Positions 20,280 through 27,512 of a stretch of DNA of 27,512 bases are shown here, piece by piece. Each line of letters opens with the position of its first letter. Position 1 is the stretch's first letter. The translations under genes and the position numbers were made by a program. This stretch comes from Pelomyxa schiedti (Eukaryota; Evosea; Pelobiontida; Pelomyxidae), in assembly GCA_020536535.1 (NCBI GenBank), contig JAHLWZ010001030.1:1-27512 (forward strand), given 5' to 3'. The notes below the pieces were generated by a model. That model had not been told where the DNA came from, searched no databases, and was given only the letters and a program-made list of their open reading frames with translations.

Positions 20280-21255
20280 ATGCAGGAGAACGAATCAAAC
20301 ACTACAACTTCGACTTCCGTACCCAGGCCTATTTCTCACAGTTGGAACTCCCTCCGTCCACCAAACAATTCCTCACCGTTTCATTAACACAGGGAAACAA
20401 AAAAACAAACAATAAACACAGCCAGAGGCAGTATATATGTTGCCAAGCATAATCACAAAGCATCCACTTTGCCCCCGCCACCCACTCCTAACTGTATAAA
20501 CGTGTATATTCACACTGACGAATCCACATTCGGCGGTGACCTCAGCCCATACCACCTACGCACTCGTGAGGGCTTCATAATCGAGAACGTGTGGCAGTTT
20601 TCAAAACTCTATCCCAAAGTTCCCGCTCAGGTACAGCCATTCCCCCAAAGCTACTACTAAGATATCTGACTGGGAATGACACCCACACATTCCCGATATC
20701 TCTCTCACCCACCAAAAGAACCAGCCACAGTATCAAGGCGGATGGACACACCCACAAGAAGTGCACTGCGATCCAAAGACAAAGAAGCCAACAGATGCAT
20801 ACTGGAGATGGAGGCACAAGGGCTTTATGTTCCCGCACGCCGTCCGATACCCGGTGGGCACCGAGGCCAGGGCCCAGTGCCTGTGCTCTATCTGGCCCAT
20901 GGACGCCAGCGCCGCGTCCGACAACCAGTGCCTCGGGTACATCGAGGCCCGCAAGCGGATCTACTGCGGCCTGTACGCCCAGTGCGCCCCCTCGGCCCCC
21001 TCGTTCGCGAAGATGCAGCGCCTTCTGTCGGACGGGACCAGCATCCAGATCATAGAGGTGGACGGGCCCAATCCAGAGCTGCAGTACGCGCCGTACGACA
21101 GGATCTGCCGCGAGCGCCCTGGCTTGCTTATGGATGCTGAGGTTGTCAATCTTTTGCTGCACGACAAGAGGAACCCTTTCGGCCACGGTTTCACAATCGC
21201 GGCGCTTCTCATCCAGCTCGACCCCAACGACCCACAACCAGGTCTATTTTTCTAA
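20280..21255 (+). CDS. 269-aa protein, uncharacterised family (possibly DUF6939)
   Basis: Three exons: 20280-20355, 20422-20630 and 20731-21255. After a Ser/Thr/Pro-rich start, the domain runs VYIHTDESTFGGDLSPY, GFIIENVWQFSKLYPKVPAQ, DAYWRWRHKGFMFPHAVRYP, GYIEARKRIYCGLY, LLSDGTSIQIIEVDGPNP and NPFGHGFTIAALL. I recall this pattern from an uncharacterised family in protists, bacteria and large viruses, and think it is DUF6939, but could not check. The order ENxWQxSK, EARKxxY and a conserved EVDGP is loosely like NADAR ADP-ribose glycosylases (an inference only). The GC-rich last exon differs from its surroundings. The end could shift to about 21332 by splicing at 21243. An AATAAA at 21372 may be its polyadenylation signal. 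Confidence 0.7.
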
Positions 21256-21326
21256 AACAAGCAACACCAAAAATGTGCCCCTTCTTCCAAGTTGTCTCCA
21301 GTTTCCCTTCAAATCTTCTTCGAGTA

Positions 21327-24300
21327 ATGAGCCGCAGGCCGTCGTGGGTTTGGCGATGTCAAACGCGGAGCAATAAAAAGGACGATTAAAAAAAAATACT
21401 GAAAACACACCAGAGCGCCGCACCGGACGACCCAGCGAAAACTCGCACCACTGCGTCTTCATCTCCTTCTGGGTCCGCAACTTCGTCGACTTCTTCTCGC
21501 TTTGGCAGCTGGCCCTGTGTGGATCGTGACATTGAGATCGAGCTGTTGGTGCGTTGGGCGCAACACAATCAACGTCTTCTTGGGAAGCGGGCTACTTTGG
21601 TCCCACAACCAAGCCGGTGGTGCTATTCTCCTCTCAGTTGTTCGGCTCGGGAAAGACCTTTTTTGCCGACCACGCAATTGAGCACCTTGCTGGTGACTTT
21701 GAGCGTTTGGGTCCCATAACACAGGTTTTTTGGGTGTATTTTTTTTTATCTGATGGGGCTAACTGTTACCTAGAACCTAGTGAATCCAAGCCCACCTGAT
21801 GAGATTGATGACCGATGTGGGTTGGCAGGCTTGCGCAACTTCAGCTTCACTCAGGAAGCTGTGAGGAACTTCGCAGAAGCCAAGCACCTTAACTGTTGAT
21901 CTTACGACAATCATGCCTTTGAAGGAAGGGCAAAGGGCACGTCAAGCAGTTCCATACTGGATCCTTGCCACACTCAACGGAAATACTCCTTACGCCAATT
22001 TTGAAAACATCCCCTTCATGCATCCTGGGTTTATTTACGAAGTTAGTTATTCTCCCTTCCAATCATAGTTGTTGAGGAAAAATTTACAGAAAATTCTCAT
22101 GCCAAAATGGAATGGAAACTGGTTCATTTGTTTTGATGAAGTTGGAGTATTTGAGGGATCAAGTGCCAAGGCAGGCTTTCCAGAGCTGACGAAGAACTGC
22201 TTTTTACCCTTATTAGAATGCGTCCAGGAGCTCATATTAACATCGAAGGGAAAGGTAGCTATTTCATTACCTTCCTACTTTATCTCCCCCTTCCTCTTAG
22301 CCACCACCTCTAAAATCCAGGTTTTCGTTTTTCTTTGTGGGAAATCTTGGACTCTTATAAACTTGGCTCTTGGTGATGTCGTGACTTCTCCTTTACACCT
22401 GCAGTATCTTGCAATGGGGGCACTAAATGTATGTGTATGGAGTGATATTTTATAACTCCGAATAAAACAAACACCAGGCCGCAGACGTAGAACTCATTTT
22501 GCAGTCCTCAGACATCAGTCGGTTTTTGCCATCTCCTCTCCTTGCACCATTGGCCGAACTTATCTACGATCTCAGTGGTGGGGTTCCGCGAATTATTCAT
22601 ATCATGTCCTGGAATCTATGGTCACACCTCTGCCACAGTTCTCCAGTAGAGACAATTGAGCACTTACACACTCTCCTTGCGCCTACTGGCATCATTGGGC
22701 AACACGTTCTTTCTGACACGACTATTTTCTCTGAAGCAACGAAGGAAAGCCTTCCCAGACAAGAGCTCGACAAGTACGAGGTTATGCTCCTACACATCTG
22801 TATGTATAAGCAGGAGGGCCTTTGTGCTTGCGTTCGCGTTATCGAGTTTCGCATTGGTAACCATTTCGTTAATAGATATGTTGAATGCTGTAATTCCCTC
22901 TGCAAGAGCCGCAAAGATTTTAAGCGTCTTCCCATGTTACATTACCCCTTTCAGAAATGGATTTAAGCCGACTTTTTCTAAGTACTGGATACATAAGACG
23001 GAAAACAGGACGGACCGCGCTATGCCACTTTCGTCCCTGTTGTCTCTTGTACAAACTTCACCACCGGTCCTTTCTCAAGGAAGACTTCTTGAACTTGTTT
23101 CTGCTGAAGTCTTATGCCTGTGGTTCATGTACGCTACGAAGAACACTATTGAGTCTGCCCTGCCCTTCCTTAAGAATACAGTTCTGGGCCCAGTCTTGCT
23201 CTCAGTTAACATAAGCACAACTACCAGCAAAATGTTCTTCACACCAACTTGCATTCCCATGCTGAATTCCATAACGACAAAGGGCCATCCAACACAGTTC
23301 TCTTACAATCATCAGGACTGGGACTTGTACGTCAAGATGCTCCAAGAAAAATACCTGCACCAGATTGGCCTCCCTCCAGAGACATCACAGGGGCCCGATT
23401 TGGTTATTCCTCTGGCACTCAATTCAGAGGCCACTTCTCTAGTATGTGCAACAGAGGAAACCGCAATCACCCACCTTCTCGAATTTGCCTTCAAAAACAT
23501 CCAAGGAGGCAGTGCCGGCACCAAGTCTAAGTCCAATTGGAGCACAATACAAGCTGAAGTTGACAAATGTCTTTATGCACCAAGAAAATCCGATGTACAA
23601 ATCCACCTCACCTTGGTCTTTGCATCAACTGAACTCGTGGATGCCGTCTTCTCAGTTTTTAAAGGGTACCCGTGGATTGTCTTATCCAGTAAGGACACTG
23701 AAATGAGGTGGTATCTGAACACAAAAACTAAGGTAAAAAACGGAATACCCATATGGATGACTAGAACTAAACAAACGATCCCTTAGTCCCTTGTGAAAGA
23801 AAATCCGGGTACCGGATCTCAGCCTTCACTTTCCATCCCTCCCAATTGTGACGTAATTATTCTTGGAGCTGAGGGGATGGATACTCTGTTTGGGGGAAAC
23901 ACATTGCAAATTTTGAGAAACCACTTCCGATCCAGTGCAAACATGGTTGAATACTTTGACGGCTTGTCGCTGGTACTGGAAAGCATACAGAACCTTATTG
24001 GAGGAAATCCCTACACACCGTCCTCAGTGGACTTACGTTTTTGACAGCACACTCGTCGCGAAAGAGAGCCCCAACCACTGCTGTGGAAGAAGCAGCATCG
24101 CATCCTCCACCAAAATTACCGAGGGTGGAAATGAATGGTACTAACTTGCCTTGCCTCATGTACTTGTCAGTGACAACCCCTATCTTCAGTTGCGGAGAAG
24201 TTACTCAATTTGGCTGACACACTGGATCCCATGGAGGGGACAAAACTCATAGAACTGAAGCTCACAATAGAATCTTGCCCTGCACTTGCATATAGACTAC

Positions 24301-24612
24301 GTCGTGCAGCTATCACGGCTCAAGATGCTGAAGCACAGAAGGTCGCTGATGAAGCCCAAGCAAAACTGGTTTGTCAACTTCCTCTTTCCTCCTGAGAGAA
24401 GTAATGAAAAGCAGAGCGAGTGCACCAGACTAAGTAACCTTTTGGGGTCGGCTGAGTCTGTGGCGGACCTGAGGGAATTTCTGGAGTTAGACCTGAACCT
24501 GGACCAGGAAACAAGGGCTACAACTTGCTGGTGGACATGTGATGACACAGTGAAAAAAGGGCTCAGGAGACTTATGGAACAACAACAGTCGCACACAACA
24601 CAAAAAAGCTAG
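21327..24612 (+). CDS. Crinkler/RHS-type P-loop NTPase + PD-(D/E)xK-like nuclease
   Basis: Twelve exons: 21327-21347, 21414-21552, 21588-21724, 21774-22041, 22069-22254, 22321-22428, 22478-22823, 22876-23732, 23787-24026, 24065-24137, 24190-24368 and 24397-24612, about 920 codons. After a Ser-rich leader the NTPase has a P-loop (SSQLFGSGKT, about 21646-21675), Walker B (WFICFDEVG, about 22117-22145), a sensor-like FVFLCGKSWTL and GGVPR (about 22573-22590). This order is typical of Crinkler and trypanosome RHS proteins. The second half has a nuclease-like order: GRLLELVSAE (about 23078), GPDLVIPL (about 23391) and EFAFKN (about 23480). A helical tail follows the nuclease. Family members are transposon-derived effectors or element-encoded proteins also found in free-living eukaryotes. 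Exon 4 carries one extra base near 21889. The start is the least certain part. Confidence 0.72.
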
Positions 24613-24862
24613 AGAAAGCACCAACTTTGCAGCTCCTCCCCTTTGAATAGAAATAGAAGCGCATTTCTTGTGCCACTCACCACAACGTGTTGAAACAGAT
24701 TTTCGTGGCAAGTGCTTCCTCCAATCTCACAGCCCAGGCCCAACCGCCGAAAGGGCAAAATAAATCCAAAAAAAAAAAAACAAAAAAACAAAAGAAAATT
24801 AATTCAAAACACAAAACAAAAAAGAAGAAAAAATTAAAAAAAAAAACAAAAAGCTACGATCG
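24613..24862. other. A-rich intergenic region
   Basis: 250 bp between the NTPase-nuclease gene and the next tandem gene. From 24758 to 24852 the plus strand is almost pure A with scattered C, G and T. It likely holds the upstream 3' end (aaataaa at 24759) and the promoter of the next gene. The frame open here encodes almost only Lys and is not a credible gene. Confidence 0.5.
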
Positions 24863-25356
24863 ATGGCGTACATGAGAGCACCCCCCGATGTGTACTCTGC
24901 CACATTCCACAACCGACTGAGCACCCCCGTCAACGTGTCGATTGTTTACAGCACCGCAATGGGACGCGAGCCGATCCCCGTCAACGTCGAGGTAGCTCCC
25001 GGCGCTCAGCACGCTTTCCCACAGAGGACCTTCGATGAAGGTGGTTTTTTCCCCTTGCTTATTGATTTTCTCTGCTTCTAACTCGTTGTTTTTATTACTT
25101 CAAATACGCACCTATCTTTTTTTTTCCTTTCCAATGTACTGTCTTGACTGTATTTATTAATATATTTAATAAATTTATTATAATATAACTAATTTCTCTA
25201 GGGACATGCACTTACACCTACGTGATTTCTGAGCTTAAAGTACTTACTATTGTGAAACACGCGCCGTTTGCTGGCGTATCTTCACCTACCAAGGACTTCC
25301 ACTTCTCACTTGTCAACGACGGCCACCCTGAGCTCATAGAATCGAAGACCCCATAA
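24863..25356 (+). CDS. Small unknown protein, 110 aa, two exons
   Basis: Exons 24863-25040 and 25202-25356 join in phase (GAA G + GG). The protein starts MAYMRAPPDVYSATFHNRL and alternates hydrophobic and polar residues (VNVSIVYSTAMGREPIPVNV, YTYVISELKVLTIVKHAPF), as in a small beta-sandwich. No signal peptide, cysteine pattern or membrane segment is visible, so it is probably a soluble intracellular protein. I do not recognise the family. The coding part is GC-rich with codon use of a well-expressed gene. The 161-bp intron is much longer than its neighbours and ends in very AT-rich sequence (25150-25200). The stop is 50 bp from that of the convergent transporter gene. Confidence 0.7.
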
Positions 25357-25406
25357 TTAGCCACTCAATCCCATAGGGGAAAAGTAACAAACTACTTGTT
25401 TCTTTC

Positions 25407-27427
25407 CTAGCTGGATTCCCCTTTTTCCATCCCACTGTCACTCTCACTGTTGTGTAGTACAGCCGACGGTGATCCATTGTTGTCTCCCACGGAATCTAGT
25501 TCCGTGATTGGTGAGGAGCCCAGTCCCGGGGATGTTGGCCCGTCAAATTCATTGTGGTACTTCGTCTCGGGAGCAAAGGGTAGGCAGCAACATGTAATAA
25601 TGGGAATGATGGCGAGGCCTATTAGAACCACTAGGGGTGATATCTTGGCTGTGATGACTTGGCCTGGAAATGAATGGAAACAAGTTGTTAAAGGAATGCA
25701 AATGTGAAGAAAGAGATAAGGAGGAAAAAGAATCACCAAGGACAAAAGGGAAAATCGCAGTTATGATTCTGTGGGTTTTTGGTTAGTTGTAGGTTTCAAG
25801 GTTTGGGTTCTGCAACCTGCCACCGTTGTATGTTGATCCAGAGCATGTGGCCCTCAGGTACGTTGGAAAGCATTCTTTGTGTTGGTCAGTACTCTATGAA
25901 ATTACTTGGGAAACAACCAGGAATGTAAAACATAAGGATACTAATAAAAGTATTTAGGTCAGTGTGTGAACTTAAAACAACATACCAAAACGGAGGTGTG
26001 TCAACAAAGCCTAAGAGGAAAAAGAACGAGCATCTCAAGTATCCCGGATAGGAATCAACCGGCAAAAAAATAACAACTATCATGACAACAGAGGCTGTCA
26101 AGAAGATTAGTGTGAACTTTATACCTCTGAGCATACTACATAGGGGAAAGAGTTTCACCAGAGAAAAAGAGAAGAAAGAGCTTCTTTCTTTGCATAAATT
26201 TGGCTATGAAAAAAACTGACAGCGACCCAATGATGCCCCCAGAATAAATCAAGACTGACATCATAATCACATAATCACTTTTGCGTTTTGTGTCTCCATT
26301 TGACAGGTAACTGGATAGGTATGGTATGAAGGCCTGAATGCTCCACCTGTTAAACAAATCAACAACGAATTGTAACTTCGGGGAGTGAACCAAACTATGA
26401 GTGCTCCACATGACAACACAAGGCAGCAAATAACTCTTGGAAACCATGGTTGACTACAGGGAAGTATTTAAGTAAATTCAAAAAAGGAGGGGAATATTTG
26501 AATAGATGGTAAAAAGTTTACTGGAGTGCGTCTGTGAGGACACCATCACTCTTGGAAGTTTTCCATCTTTCTGGTTCCTTTACTTTGAGCCTTATCAGAA
26601 GAGTCAGAATGACAGGTAAAACAGCAATCGCAAACACAATCCGCCAACTATATGATGAATATTTCGGAGCTGGCAATGCAACATTTATTATTGCCTACAG
26701 TTTTTGGTGTTAGGAGGCGACCTGGTCAGATTAACAACATTTACAACAAACCCAACAAGAGCACCAGTTGGAGCCCCAGTATACACAAGAACTGATGCTA
26801 GTATTCTCTTCTCGGCCTGAACACTTTCAGCACTGTCACAAGTGAGAATAACCAAAATATTTATTGATAACTACGCTAGAGATGCTCCTGCAGCCTACAA
26901 GAAAAGCAATAAGCAAAGAATAATAAGTAATATTAAGGAAGTACCCATTCTCCGCCAATTCCCACAGCAGAAATAAATCGAAAAACAACCAACCACCATA
27001 TGGAAAATGATCCTGCACATATTGCAGTGGAGACAGAGTAAATTGATATCTGGTGGAGTGTACATAATTGGTTGGAGAAACAAAGACATTACAGTGAAGA
27101 GCAGTGCTTTGGCTCTCCCAAACTTATCTGCAATAATACCAAAAATAAAGCCGCCAATTGCCCAACCAACAAGGAGGACAGAGGTCAGAATTGAAGTCCA
27201 CATTGCAGTCTAGCCATAATACAAAGGGTTAATGCCCAAAGGTCGTGAAGCAAAACTTAATAAGAAAACAAACAATTCTGGCCGAATCAGGGTCGTCAGG
27301 GTCCAATCCAAGTAAGTAAGGAACGCACACAGGAGCGGCATAAGTAAACAGGGTGCTATCAAACAAATCGAAAGTGAGCCCCATGAACGTACTCACCATC
27401 ACCCACACTTCTTTCCCACTGAATCGT
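25407..27427 (-). CDS. MFS transporter (sugar/organic-anion porter type), 5' partial
   Basis: Exons on the minus strand include 27427-27274, 27209-27093, 27049-26945, 26894-26875, 26832-26745, 26694-26522, 26453 onward and a last exon ending at 25407. The first visible exon starts in phase 2 after a tatgcag acceptor, so the start codon lies in an exon beyond the window. Signatures in order: MGLTFDLFDSTLFTYAAP (TM1), GGFIFGIIADKFGRAKAL (the MFS loop 2-3 DxxGR), FRFISAVGIGGEWAAGASL (TM4-5), WRIVFAIAVLPVILTLLIRL then KEPERW (TM6), and near the end FPTYLRATCSGSTYNGG and FAPETKYHNEFD. This is a 12-TM proton-type symporter layout close to the sialate/organic-acid or sugar porters; the substrate is unknown. 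The cytosolic tail is Ser/Asp-rich. Splice sites between 26450 and 25800 are partly unresolved. Confidence 0.78.
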
Positions 27428-27512
27428 CTGCATAATATAGGAGGGGGAGAAACAACAACAACAAACACACAAAATCAGCCTGTTGCAAAAAGCCGAGTTT
27501 ATGTTGCAAAAA

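Noticed and set aside
20575-21237. 220-codon minus-strand open frame
   Set aside because: Antisense shadow of the GC-rich last exon of the 269-aa gene, whose plus-strand reading has clear family motifs.
22257-22320. Read-through of 22255-22320 as coding
   Set aside because: Open in frame, but it has a GT donor and AG acceptor and removing it joins SKGK to VFVFLCGKS, the family-like sensor segment.
24687-24875. Lys-rich 62-codon frame
   Set aside because: Homopolymer A tract; not a credible protein.
1-27512. tRNA, rRNA, CRISPR or insertion-sequence features
   Set aside because: I looked for cloverleaf arms, rRNA-like blocks, regular direct repeats with spacers and terminal inverted repeats with duplications, and saw none I could support.

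Overview
This is eukaryotic nuclear DNA. The reading frames are broken into short exons joined by small introns, mostly about 35-70 bp, with GT/AG ends and a few apparent GC/AG ends. Splicing them by hand gives phase-consistent proteins. The content suggests a free-living protist and not an animal or fungus. It includes a clear TSET-complex TTRAY-type coat subunit (a complex largely lost from opisthokonts), glutamine/asparagine-rich low complexity, a Crinkler/RHS-type NTPase-nuclease, a TPR-kinase fusion and an intron-rich LRR gene. I cannot name the species; Amoebozoa is only a guess.

Layout. (1) 1-1764 (+): 3' end of a TPR-like/DUF2135 protein. (2) 1852-2504 (-): unknown 122-aa protein in five exons. 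(3) 2798-5439 (+): LRR protein, about one exon per repeat, with an Asn/Thr/Ser-rich linker and a C-terminal domain that looks like a beta-grasp (PB1-like) fold. (4) 5487-7599 (-): TPR-coiled-coil-protein kinase, about 628 aa. (5) 7726-8654 (+): Rab-like GTPase, 231 aa. (6) 9023-10574 (-): Pro/Thr-rich protein with several SUMO-interaction-like motifs. (7) 10844-17189 (+): TTRAY-like coat subunit with WD40 repeats, an alpha-solenoid, a long disordered insert and a C-terminal zinc-binding module. (8) 17228-19934 (-): Q-rich protein with a C-terminal array of about 33 cysteines. (9) 20280-21255 (+): 269-aa protein of an uncharacterised family. (10) 21327-24612 (+): P-loop NTPase plus PD-(D/E)xK-like nuclease of the Crinkler/RHS class, with one apparent frameshift. 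(11) 24863-25356 (+): small 110-aa protein. (12) 25407-27427 (-): MFS transporter, 5' end probably outside the window.

The genome is compact. Genes 1 to 9 alternate strand, giving convergent pairs only 38-370 bp apart and divergent pairs sharing 126-345 bp promoter regions. Genes 9, 10 and 11 are in tandem, and gene 11 converges on gene 12. I see no operon logic. The genes serve separate housekeeping and signalling roles (trafficking, transport, phosphorylation), plus a selfish-element or effector-like gene. Exon models come from manual splicing; no RNA evidence or database search was available.
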